Below the pieces are notes generated by a model. The model did no database searches and was not told where the DNA came from. It worked only from the letters and a program-made list of their open reading frames with translations. Positions 8,038 through 16,700 of a stretch of DNA of 64,000 nt are shown here, in pieces (the stretch's first letter is position 1; each line of letters starts with the position of its first letter). Position numbers and translations under genes: made by a program. The DNA is taken from NCBI GenBank assembly GCA_035764725.1, contig DASTYT010000149.1, positions 1-64,000 of the forward strand, read 5' to 3'. Source of the DNA: Candidatus Methylomirabilota bacterium (GTDB lineage Bacteria; Methylomirabilota; Methylomirabilia; Rokubacteriales; CSP1-6).

Positions 8038-8999
8038 ATGGCCTCGGCAATCGGGCGGCGCGCCTTCCTCGGGGTGGCCGCGAGCGGGCTCGCAGCGCCG
8101 CGCGCCGCTCGGTCGCAGCGAGCCCTCACGATCCCGCGGATCGGCGCGCTGTTCCCGGCAGCTCCCGCGGCCGCCGCGCCGAATGTGGAGGCCTTCAAGC
8201 AGGGTCTGCGGGATCTCGGGCACGCGGAGGGCCGGACCTACTCGTTCGAGCTACGGGGTGCCGCCGACTCTTCCGACGGGCTGTCCCGGCTCGCCCAGGA
8301 GCTGGTGGCCCTCAAGGTCGACGTGATCGTCGCCAGCACGGATCTGGCGGTCATCGCGGCCAGGCAGCACACGTCGACCATTCCCATCGTGATGACCGGC
8401 GCTACCGATCCCGTGGGTACGGGGTTCGTGGCCAGCCTCCGGCAGCCCGGCGGCAACGTGACCGGCCTCAGCCGCAGCTCGCCGGAGCTGAGCGGCAAGC
8501 GCCTGGAGCTCCTGCGCGAGCTGATGCCGCGCCTCGGGCGCGTGGCCTTTGTCTGGAATCCCGCGGTGCACGCCGCGCGTGCGCTGCGCGTCACGCTGCT
8601 CTCCGTGGGGGTGGCCGCGCCGAGGACGTCGAGCGCGCGTTCGCGGCCGTGAAGGAGCAGCATGCGCAGGCCCTGATCGTCCAGGCGCCGAGCCCCATCC
8701 TGTACTCGAATCCAGCGCGCATCGTCGGCTTCGCGAGCGCGAACCGCCTGCCCGCGATATACGTGAACCGGGCCTTCGTCGACGCGGGCGGCCTCATGTC
8801 CTACGGCGCCAGCGTACTGGACCTGCACCGGCGCTCTGCCGCCTACGTCGACAAGATCCTCAAAGGCGCCCGGCCTGCCGACCTTCCTGTAGAGCGGCCT
8901 ACCGAGTTCGAGCTGATCATCAACCGCAAGGCGGCGAAGGCCATCAAGCTGACGGTGCCGCCCTCGATTCTTCAGCGGGCCACCGAGGTCATCGAGTAG
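8038..8999 (+). pseudogene. decayed ABC transporter substrate-binding protein (ABC_sub_bind type)
   Basis: Frame 1 from ATG 8038 encodes a Tat-like leader (GRRAFLG) and the first ~200 residues of a periplasmic binding protein (GLRDLGHAEGR, LVALKVDVIVAS, PIVMTGATDPVGTGFVASL, QPGGNVTGLS, GKRLELLRELMPRLGRVAFVWNP) and then goes out of frame at about 8600, stopping at 8652. The remainder of the same family continues in another frame from about 8612 (GRAEDVERAFAAVKEQ) to the stop at 8999, with YVDKILKGARPADLPVE and a PTEFELIINRKAAKAI C-terminus. Compared with the family, about 15-20 residues between the WNP motif and the ERAFAA motif are missing, so there is a small deletion plus a frameshift, not just a sequencing slip. 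The two halves together are nearly full length. Confidence 0.85.
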
Positions 9000-9070
9000 C
9001 GGGACCGTTTCCGGACCCCCGAGGCGCCGCAGCCGGGTCCATCGTTACTCGCCGTATGACGAGCTTTGGG

Positions 9071-9112
9071 GCTGACGAGCAGGGGCACGTCGCTGACGAC
9101 AGGGGGCACCCC
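9071..9112. repeat. short 21-bp tandem repeat (two copies plus a degenerate third)
   Basis: GCTGACGA-core units of 21 bp start at 9071 and 9092, with a further GCTGAC at 9113. They lie in the 275-bp intergenic stretch between the substrate-binding pseudogene and the pilin operon, which otherwise holds only the sigma-54-type promoter. No function is evident. Confidence 0.4.
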
Positions 9113-9203
9113 GCTGACAGAGGTGTTGGGCTGGAGACAGACAATCGGCGCCCGACCGGGCGGCGGGTCAGCATTATTCGGTAGCTACGAAGCCAAGGGG
9201 GTT

Positions 9204-9219
9204 TGGCAACGTTCCTGCT
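9204..9219 (+). promoter_or_regulatory. sigma-54 (RpoN) -24/-12 type promoter of the pilin operon
   Basis: TGGCAACGTTCCTGCT places the GG and GC doublets exactly as in the consensus TGGCACG-N4-TTGCW. It ends 55 bp before the first pilin-like start codon. Type IV pilin genes are classically RpoN-dependent, which supports the call. No enhancer-binding protein gene is in the window. Confidence 0.6.
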
Positions 9220-9274
9220 ACCATCTGAAGGCGTAAATGGGAGGAAGTACGCAATTTTGTAGAGTTGTGGAGCC

Positions 9275-9814
9275 ATGATGGCCAGAGCCAAGACGCTAAC
9301 CAACGACGGGAGGCGCGTGAAGGTGAGTTACTTCCTCGACCAGCGCGGCATGACCCTGGCGGAGGTGCTCGTCGCCGTCGTGATCATCATGATCGCCCTC
9401 CTGGCGCTTCTGTCCGGCATCCCGGTCGCCAGCTACGGCATCCAGGAGGGGAATCAGCTCACGACCGCGACCTTTCTCGCCAATCAGCGGCTGGAGCAGG
9501 TGAAGGCGGCGTCATGGACGGACCAGCCCGCGGTGGATACGGTGGGCGTGTCGGCCTCGGCGACCGCCGCGCCGGTGGCGGGCGCCACCACGACCTTCCC
9601 CGACGAGAATCCGGTCGCCGCCCCCTACACCCAGTACACGCGCCAGGTCCGCATCACCGATTGCAGCGCCGGCGCGGGCTGCGGCGGCATCATCGATGCC
9701 GGCATGCGCCAGGTCACCGTCACCGTGAGCTATCAGCCGATGACCGGGGTGGGGGTGTCGGCCGCGGGCAGCACGAAGTCCGCCATCGTCACCATGTTCC
9801 TGGCCAAGCGATGA
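9275..9814 (+). CDS. type IV prepilin-like protein, PilV-type
   Basis: 179 residues. A class-III signal is present: basic leader, then the cleavage/methylation motif RGMTLAEVLVAVVIIMIALLA, with cleavage expected after Gly of RGM and the conserved Glu five residues later in mature numbering. The single N-terminal hydrophobic helix and the following globular region with two Cys (ITDCSAGAGC) fit a minor pilin. Its position before PilW- and PilX-like genes matches the pilV-W-X order of minor-pilin operons. ATG 9275 is followed at once by a second ATG (9278). The stop overlaps the next start. Confidence 0.85.
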   Translation: MMARAKTLTNDGRRVKVSYFLDQRGMTLAEVLVAVVIIMIALLALLSGIPVASYGIQEGNQLTTATFLANQRLEQVKAASWTDQPAVDTVGVSASATAAPVAGATTTFPDENPVAAPYTQYTRQVRITDCSAGAGCGGIIDAGMRQVTVTVSYQPMTGVGVSAAGSTKSAIVTMFLAKR

Positions 9815-10368
9815 ACACCATACGAGCGATGCGAGCGATGACATCGATCCGAAGCGAGCGGGGCTTCACCCTCACGGAGCTCCTCGTCGTCATCGCCGTG
9901 CTGGGGATCGTGCTCGCCGGCGTCTTCGTCATCCAGCAACAGGGTACTCGGAGCTACCTGATCGGCGCCTCGCGGGTCGAGGTGCAGCAGAACGCGCGCA
10001 CGACCCTCGAGCTGATGATTCGCGAGCTCCGCTCGGCGCAGTCGGTCACCGCCCTAGGCGGCGCCAGCGATGTCTCCTTCGTGGACCAGACCGGCGCCAC
10101 CATTCGCTATCAGCTGGTCGGCACCACGTTGAACCGCAGCGTGAACGGTACGGCCGCTGCCTTGGTGGGCGGCGTGCAGACCCTGACTCTCACCTACTAC
10201 TCCGCCTTCGACGGCTCCACCAATACGGGGACGGTCACCGCGACCCCGGGGAACGTGAAGGTGATTCGAATCTCGATCATCACGGGATCGGAGCGCGGGG
10301 CCTCGACTGGCTCGGCCGGCGATCAGCACGCCAGGCTGGAGTCGACGGTCAGGCTCCGGAACTCCTGA
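9811..10368 (+). CDS. type IV prepilin-like protein, PilW-type
   Basis: 185 residues from ATG 9811 (ATGA overlap with the previous stop). The prepilin motif RGFTLTELLVVIAVLGIVLAGVFV is textbook, with Gly-Phe cleavage site and Glu+5. The rest, including QQNARTTLELMIRELRSAQS and a long beta-rich region, matches the minor pilin PilW/PulJ style. Such proteins are processed by a prepilin peptidase and prime or decorate the pilus or a type II secretion pseudopilus; neither pilD nor assembly ATPases are in the window. Confidence 0.88.
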   Translation: MNTIRAMRAMTSIRSERGFTLTELLVVIAVLGIVLAGVFVIQQQGTRSYLIGASRVEVQQNARTTLELMIRELRSAQSVTALGGASDVSFVDQTGATIRYQLVGTTLNRSVNGTAAALVGGVQTLTLTYYSAFDGSTNTGTVTATPGNVKVIRISIITGSERGASTGSAGDQHARLESTVRLRNS

Positions 10369-10382
10369 GGGAGGTTAACCCC

Positions 10383-11600
10383 ATGCGTGTCCACGGGTGG
10401 TTTCGACCGCTGACGGATGAGCGAGGCGCCGCGCTGCCCATGGCGCTCTTCGCGACGGCAATCCTGATCACGCTGGTGATCGCCTTCTCCATCTTGTCGT
10501 CGAGCGAGCCGACGATTGCTGGCAACCAGCAGTCGGTGGCCCAGGCCCGCGCCATCGCGGAGTCGGGCATCGAGCGCGCGACGTGGGCTTTGAACAATGC
10601 CACCAATACCAATGGCCTGGCTGACCCGATGCCGGCCACGGTGCCCGCGCCCTACGATGGGAGTGCGGCCGTCAACGTGGCGCTGACGTCCGGGACGCTC
10701 GGAAGCTTCCGGGTGACCGTGACCCCCGGCGCGGCCAGCAACGAGCGGAACGTCGAATCGGTGGGAACGATCCCGAACGATACGAGCCCACGGGCCAAAC
10801 AGCGGATCCGGGTGACGGTGATCAAGTTCAAGTTCCTGGGGCCGCCCGCCGCGCTCTCCGTTCGCGGCGAGCTCCAGGTCGGAGGCAACACCTTCATCGA
10901 TGCGCGGGAAACGGGCCTGGCGGCGCCTGACTCGCGCTGCGGCGCCGGTGGGAAGGTGGGAACCTTCACGACGGGCACCACCGAAGTGCAGGGCGGCTCA
11001 GCCGATGTGTACGGCCGGGACGGTAACAACACCCGCAACGAGTCCACCGATATCCTCCAGCTGCAGCCGACGGCGGTCTTCGACCAGTATCTCCTGACCG
11101 ACGAAGACATGGCCGCGCTCAAGTCGTATGCGAAGTCGCAGGGCACTTACTACCAGGGAGCGGTGGAGTTCAGCGCCTCCAACCGGATGCCGAACGGGGT
11201 CATCTTCGTAGATACGGTGAGCGGCGCGCCCATGTCGGCGACCAGCGATCCCAACGACCAGGCAAACGTCACGATCCACGGTAACGCGCCGTCGTCGGAC
11301 GACGGCATCTTCCACGGCTGGCTCATCATCAATGGCCGGCTTCAGATCGATGGTAACTTCCAGATGTGGGGCTACGGCTACGTGAATAACGACCTGACCT
11401 ACACCGGTACCGGGACGGGGCAGATCGTGGGGGCGATGCTGAGCCGCAACATCCAGGACACGTCCTTCACCACGATCGACACCAACACCGGCGGTAACGC
11501 CAGCATCGTCTACGACTGCGGCAAGGCCATGTCCGGTGGCGGCGCGGTCCCGCAGACCTACACGGTGAAGGGCGGCACCTACAAAGAAGTCTCGGAGTGA
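10383..11600 (+). CDS. PilX-like pilus assembly protein with large C-terminal domain
   Basis: 405 residues. The N-terminus ERGAALPMALFATAILITLVIAFSILSSSEPTIAGNQQ is the PilX N-terminal signature: it substitutes ALP for the usual FTL and is followed by AESGIERATWAL. The C-terminal 250 residues are a repetitive beta-rich extracellular region with many Gly/Asn/Thr and a few Cys (DSRCGAGG, VYDCGKAMSGGG). This is much larger than canonical PilX (about 170-200 residues), so it may present an adhesin-like domain at the pilus tip. It lies 14 bp after the PilW-like gene, with an AGGGAGG-like site between, and overlaps the lipoprotein gene. Confidence 0.8.
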   Translation: MRVHGWFRPLTDERGAALPMALFATAILITLVIAFSILSSSEPTIAGNQQSVAQARAIAESGIERATWALNNATNTNGLADPMPATVPAPYDGSAAVNVALTSGTLGSFRVTVTPGAASNERNVESVGTIPNDTSPRAKQRIRVTVIKFKFLGPPAALSVRGELQVGGNTFIDARETGLAAPDSRCGAGGKVGTFTTGTTEVQGGSADVYGRDGNNTRNESTDILQLQPTAVFDQYLLTDEDMAALKSYAKSQGTYYQGAVEFSASNRMPNGVIFVDTVSGAPMSATSDPNDQANVTIHGNAPSSDDGIFHGWLIINGRLQIDGNFQMWGYGYVNNDLTYTGTGTGQIVGAMLSRNIQDTSFTTIDTNTGGNASIVYDCGKAMSGGGAVPQTYTVKGGTYKEVSE

Positions 11601-12301
11601 TGCGTCGGCGCTGGTTGCTCGCGGCCGCCGCGGCGACGCTGGTCGTCGCCGCGTGCGGCCGTCCTTCTCCGCCGGCTCCCAAGGCCGAGGAGGATCCCGA
11701 GACGCTGGCGGCGGCCGCGCTCGAGCACGGCGACTACGCCAAGGCGGCCGCGCTGTACCGGCTGGCCGTCGAGCGGCGGCCGCAGAGCGTCTCCGCCCAC
11801 TACGGCCTCGGCGTCGCCTCCTCGAACCTGTCCCAGAGGGACGAGACCATCCGCGAGTTCCAGTGGGTCGTCGCCAACGGGAAACCCGACTCGGTCGAGG
11901 TCGCGGCCGCGCGAAGCTGGCTCATCACGGCCGGCGTCATCCGGAAGCCCGCCGTCTTCACCGCGCAGACGGAGAGCGACCGCTGGAACGGCACCATCGA
12001 AGGCCAGGCCTATCTGGGCACCTCGGATCAGCGTCAGGGGCAGGTCCGCATGCAGCTGCACCTCGTGGGGCAGCCGGACAGCGCGACGAAGGAAGAGCGG
12101 CGGGTCGTCCGGACCGACAACGAGGGCCACTACCGGTTCGTGAACGTGGCCCCGGGTCCCTACATGCTCACCGACCGCATCGCCGGCAAGCCGCGCTGGC
12201 GCCTCAAGATCGAGGTGAGCCCGGGCGCCACGCTGCGGCTCGATCTCAACCCCGCCAACAGCACCGACGCCCGCGACGATTTTCCGAATCGCCCCAGCTA
12301 G
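11600..12301 (+). CDS. TPR-containing lipoprotein with C-terminal beta-sandwich domain
   Basis: 233 residues from ATG 11600, overlapping the PilX-like stop by one base; a GTG one codon upstream is possible. Leader MRRRWLLAAAAATLVVAAC gives a lipobox with acylated Cys19. Residues 40-125 carry two TPR-like helix pairs (LEHGDYAKAAALYRLAVERRPQ, AHYGLGVASSNLSQRDETIREF). Residues 150-225 resemble a carboxypeptidase-regulatory/transthyretin-like beta domain (TDNEGHYRFVNVAPGPYMLTDR). It is probably outer-membrane anchored and may act as a PilF/pilotin-like accessory for the pilus encoded upstream; that role is inferred from position only. Confidence 0.75.
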   Translation: MRRRWLLAAAAATLVVAACGRPSPPAPKAEEDPETLAAAALEHGDYAKAAALYRLAVERRPQSVSAHYGLGVASSNLSQRDETIREFQWVVANGKPDSVEVAAARSWLITAGVIRKPAVFTAQTESDRWNGTIEGQAYLGTSDQRQGQVRMQLHLVGQPDSATKEERRVVRTDNEGHYRFVNVAPGPYMLTDRIAGKPRWRLKIEVSPGATLRLDLNPANSTDARDDFPNRPS

Positions 12302-12310
12302 CCCCGCGGC

Positions 12311-12358
12311 TCAGCGCGGCGTGAGCTTCTCGCGCGCCTGATCCCGGTCCGGCAGGGC
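12311..12358 (-). pseudogene. 3'-end remnant of an LLM flavin oxidoreductase gene
   Basis: Read on the minus strand this encodes ALPDRDQAREKLTPR followed by TGA. The intact LLM gene at 26519-27763 ends NLPDLDQAREKLTPR-TAA. The 45-bp alignment (12311-12355 against 26519-26563) has 40 identities, and four of the five differences are synonymous or stop-to-stop. Nothing further upstream of the remnant looks like the rest of the gene. Confidence 0.75.
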
Positions 12359-12428
12359 GTCCCCTCTCTCACCGCCAGCTCTGCTTGACTTCCGGCTGGA
12401 TTCGACAGAAAACGTGGCTCTAACCGTC

Positions 12429-13649
12429 ATGCAAATTCTGTTTGTACATCCGAATTTCCCAGCGCAGTTTGGGCCGATCTTGTCGAGATTGTCCGGTCGT
12501 CAGGATGTCGAGTGTGTCTTCGTGACGAAGGCGGCGACCGGCGCACGTGCCGGCGTACGCTGCATTCGCTTTGACGTCAAGGGCGGCGCAACGCGGGCCA
12601 CTCACTACTGCTCTCGTACGTTCGAGAACGCGGTCTGGCACGCCTGGGGAGTCTACGAGGCATGCAAGGCCACCCCAGACCTGAAGCCCGATCTCATCGT
12701 CGGCCATAGTGGCTTCGGTACGACCGTCTTCCTTCGTGAGCTATACGGGTGTCCGATCATCAGTTTCTTCGAGTACTACTACCATGCTCATGGAAGCGAC
12801 CTGGACTATCGCCACGACTTTCCTCCCCTCGAGATGAATGTCCTGCGAGCGCGCACGCGTAACGCGATGATCCTGCTGGATCTGGAGGCTTGTGCCGCTG
12901 GATATACGCCGACGCGCTGGCAATGGAGTCTCTTGCCGGAGGAGTGGCGGCCCAAGGTCGAGATCATCCACGACGGTGTCGACACGAGCTCGTGGCGTCG
13001 GCGCCACGTGCCGCGCCGTGTTGGTAGAGAGGAAATCGACGAGGGCACTCGCATCGTGACGTATGTCTCGCGGGGCCTGGAATCCATGCGCGGATTTGAC
13101 ATCTTCGTCCGCGTCGCAAACCGCATCGCCGCAGAGACGTCGAATGTGTTGTTCGTGGTCGTTGGGTCTGATCGGACTCACTACGGCGATGACGCCGCGC
13201 GCATCAAGACCAAGACATTTCGTCAACACGTGCTGCTCGCCGAAAAGCCTGACCTCCGCCGGTTCCGGTTCCTTGGAACCGTCCCCCCTGCGCAACTGGC
13301 AGATCTGTTCTCGATAGCCGATTTGCATGTCTATCTGACCGTGCCGTTTGTCCTTTCCTGGTCCCTGTTGAACGCGCTGGCATGCGAGTGCATCGTCCTC
13401 GCTTCCGACACGGCGCCGGTGCGCGAGGTGATTCGACACGAGACGAACGGACTGCTCGCCGACTTTTTCGACGTCGAGGGGCTGGCCGCGCAGGCGGTCA
13501 AGGCGCTTCGCGATCCCGGCGAATACCGGGCACTCGGTAGAGCGGGGCGTGAAGAGATCGAGGCGCGTTACAGCCTGGAACAAACGTTCCCGCAGGTCTG
13601 GGATCTCTTCATGCGCACAATGAGTAAGCGCACGATGAGTAAGTCGTAG
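12429..13649 (+). CDS. GT4-type glycosyltransferase (GT-B fold)
   Basis: 406 residues from ATG 12429; an in-frame GTG at 12414 is possible. N-terminal MQILFVHPNFPAQFGPI is the Rossmann strand-loop of GT-B enzymes; VEIIHDGVDTSSW is the inter-domain hinge; the nucleotide-sugar domain shows IVTYVSRGLESMRGFDIFVRVANRI, VLFVVVGSD, RFRFLGTVPPAQLADLFSIADLHVYLTVPFVLSWSLLNALACECIVLASDTAPVREVI and NGLLADFFD, with the usual Glu of E-x7-E replaced by a W-S-L-L-N-A-L-A-C-E arrangement. The gene is visibly lower in GC and less codon-biased than its neighbours, which suggests transfer. The C-terminus contains a short internal duplication (TMSKRTMSKS). It stands 138 bp before the giant gene and may glycosylate it or surface polysaccharide. 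Confidence 0.88.
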   Translation: MQILFVHPNFPAQFGPILSRLSGRQDVECVFVTKAATGARAGVRCIRFDVKGGATRATHYCSRTFENAVWHAWGVYEACKATPDLKPDLIVGHSGFGTTVFLRELYGCPIISFFEYYYHAHGSDLDYRHDFPPLEMNVLRARTRNAMILLDLEACAAGYTPTRWQWSLLPEEWRPKVEIIHDGVDTSSWRRRHVPRRVGREEIDEGTRIVTYVSRGLESMRGFDIFVRVANRIAAETSNVLFVVVGSDRTHYGDDAARIKTKTFRQHVLLAEKPDLRRFRFLGTVPPAQLADLFSIADLHVYLTVPFVLSWSLLNALACECIVLASDTAPVREVIRHETNGLLADFFDVEGLAAQAVKALRDPGEYRALGRAGREEIEARYSLEQTFPQVWDLFMRTMSKRTMSKS

Positions 13650-13722
13650 TCCCGCCACACCTGCCGGCGGCCACGCTCCCGCCGCCGTCGTATAACCTCC
13701 CTCCAATCTTGACTTTCTGGTC

Positions 13723-13751
13723 TTGACACCCCAGGGGACCCGGGTTATATA
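13723..13751 (+). promoter_or_regulatory. sigma-70 promoter of the giant gene
   Basis: TTGACA (13723-13728), a 17-bp spacer, then TATATA (13746-13751). This is a near-consensus promoter in an otherwise GC-rich region. A second TTGACT lies 14 bp upstream. A strong AGAGAGAGG ribosome site (13772-13780) precedes ATG 13788, giving a leader of about 30 nt. Confidence 0.75.
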
Positions 13752-13787
13752 TGCCCTCCATCTGTTTTCCAAGAGAGAGGGCGTCCG

Positions 13788-16700
13788 ATGAGTCCACTCA
13801 CGGCGATTGCGAAGGCTCTTATCCGCAGGAACCATCAGCGCGCCGAGTCACACCGAGCCAGAGTCCGCCGCGCCCTCGCGAGTCGACGCAGCGTTCTCGA
13901 CATCGAGGCTCTCGAACCGCGGCTGCTGCTCGACGCGATCCAGCCCCCCGTCCAAACCGCCATCCTCGCCGGCCTCGATGCCGTCGTGGACTGGGCGAAC
14001 ACGCTGGACAACTTCGGCGCGTTCGCGCAGACGCTGCCGGTGAATACCGTTCAGGACAATACTCCGCCAGCAGAACCAGATCCCACGCTGGGCAGCGCGC
14101 TCGACATGGGTGGATTGCTCGACGCCAAGCTCGTCCAGCCCGTCAAGAGCTACTTCACCGGGGATGCGACACCGACGAACGGCGAGCTGGCTCAGGCGCT
14201 CGACGCCCTGCCCGAGGTCGACAACGTCGTCTCGACCTCGACCGCCGAGGAAATGGCCTTCACCCTCCATTTACAGGCCGGACGCACGCTGCAGGATCTG
14301 CTCATCAATCTCGGCCCGAATGCCGCCTCACTCGGCCTGAGCCTGGAGACCCTCGACAGCAAGGTGGATCTCCAGACCAAGCTCGATCTCACGTTCACGT
14401 TTGGAGTGGAGCTCGGCTCCGGGAACTTCTTCATCCGGAACGTGGCCCTGACCGCCAGCGCGAAGGTCGACGAGAGCAATCTCGACTTCGACGGCCGGGT
14501 CGGCTTCCTGGATATCGATGTTCAGGATGGCACCTTCGGCCTCAACGGCCAGGTGAGCGTCTCGCTTGGCAATCCGGACGCCGACCCCCAGGGACGCCTG
14601 ACCATCCAGGAGCTGAGTACGCCGCTCCAGGATCTGGCCTCGCTCACCGCAAGCGGCACCTTGACGGGTAGCCTGCCGGTCCTGGCGACGCTCGGCAGCT
14701 TCACCACGGACTCCGATCCCGGTCCCGGCACGAACTTGCCCGCGTACGCGCTGGCCGATAGCAACATCTTCGACGGGGTCGGCCCGAGCCTCACGGCGCC
14801 GGCTGATCCCAGGCTCGACGAGCTCGCGAACCTCAACCGCGTGTCGGCGGATGCCATCTTCAACGGGCTCAAGGATTTCGGCGCCTGGCTCGGGCTCCTT
14901 CAGGGTTCGGCGGGACTCCGCGTCGCGGTGCCGTTCGCCGACGCGACGATGTTCGACGAGAGGCTGATTGGAGCCCTCGGGCTCCACGGGGTTTACGACG
15001 CGAAGCTCGTGTCCCAGCTGACCGACGCGGCCGCGAACCCGGCGTTCGCGAGCGCCCAGAGCCTGGCCAGCCTTCTCAGCACCAAGCTGGGCCTCACCGC
15101 CAGTCAGGTGGATGCCGACTACGACGCCGCCACCAATCGGCTCAGCTATCACGTGCAATTCAGCCAGACGTATTCCGCCGACACGAAGACGCTCGCCTTC
15201 CCCACACAGATCGGTCCCCTGGGCGATCTCACCAGCAGCGGGAATGTCACGGTGACCCCCAAGCTGCTACTGGCCTTCGACTTCGGCTTCGATCTCTCGC
15301 CGGGCAATCTGAGCGCGGCCGAGCGGTTCTTCGTCGACAACGCGTCGGTGAAGGTCGAGACGGCGTTGTCCGCGCCGAGCTTTTCCGCCACTGGACGGGA
15401 TGGATTCATCGGGATTCATGCGACCGCGAGCACGCTCGCTTCGGTGGCCGCCAATCCGGTGGCCCTCACGGTGACGCTCACCGGTCCCCTGTCGGGAACG
15501 CGTGTGAACCTCGCCGACCTGTTCGCGAATCTAGGCACCCTGAATCAAGTCACCGACACCGCCGTCGGCGGAGCGGTGAGCTTCACCCTCAAGAACGTGG
15601 ATACGCTGGGGTTCCTGCCCACGGTTCCAGGCGCGGAGATCGCAGTCAGCGTACCCGATGTGGGGAACCTGGCGACGGCCACCGTGACCCCGAACGCGGC
15701 CGCGGCGCCGATCAAAGACTACGAACACGTGGACTTCAGCAATGTGGTCGTCGCCCTTCAGACACTCCGGACGTACATCGCCAATACCGTGGCCACGTTG
15801 CCCGCTTTGACTCAGGACCTCTTGCTCATCGACCGAAAGTTTGCCGATCTCGTCAACTGGGTGGCGGCCTTCGACGCGGATGTGGCCGCCATCGCCGCGG
15901 GGTCGGCCAAGACCGTCCAGACCCTCGATCAGGCGATCGAAAGCGCGCTTGGGCTCGGGAGCACAGCCGATGTCTCGGTGACCCGGGACGGCTCGGTCAT
16001 CAAGGTGCACCTGCACCGCACGCTGACGCCAGCCGGCGCTCAGCTTCCGTTCAACCTCGATCTCGCCGCGCTGCAGGCGGCGGGGGTGACGCTGCCGCCA
16101 GGACTCCAGGGATTCTCGAATCTCGTGGGCAGCGGGGCGGGCGCGCTGTTGACGGCCACCCTGGCGAGCGTGCTCGATGTCGACTTCGGTATCGATCTGA
16201 GCATTCCCGCAACCCCGAAGGGGGTGGTCTACGACACCACCGGCGTCAAGCTCACGGCGCGGATCGTCGGCGGCCCCGTCGACTTCTCGCTGCCCGTCGG
16301 CGCGTTGGGCTTCTCCGTCAAGGGCGCCACCGCCACTCTCGACAAGGACGGCGCGGGCGGCACGACCGATCCGGCCGAGATCACGGGCGGCATCGTCGAC
16401 GAATCCGGCGCCGGGGCCGATGGGCGCTACGACCTCAGCCAGCTGACCGCGGCCCTCGCCGCGGCATCGGTGACGGGCCAGGTCGACGCGACGCTGCCCC
16501 TGTTCTTCCCCGACCCCGCCACGCCATTCGGCGGGGCGTCGCCCAACAACGAGCTCAGGCTCACCGTCAACGACCTGGGGAATCTTGCCGGGTCGACCAC
16601 CATCACCTCGCCGAACATCGCCGGCGCGCAGCAAACGGTGGTGGTGAACGACAATCTCGGCGTGGTCCAGGCGGGCCTGGACAAGTTCCTCGAGACCCTC

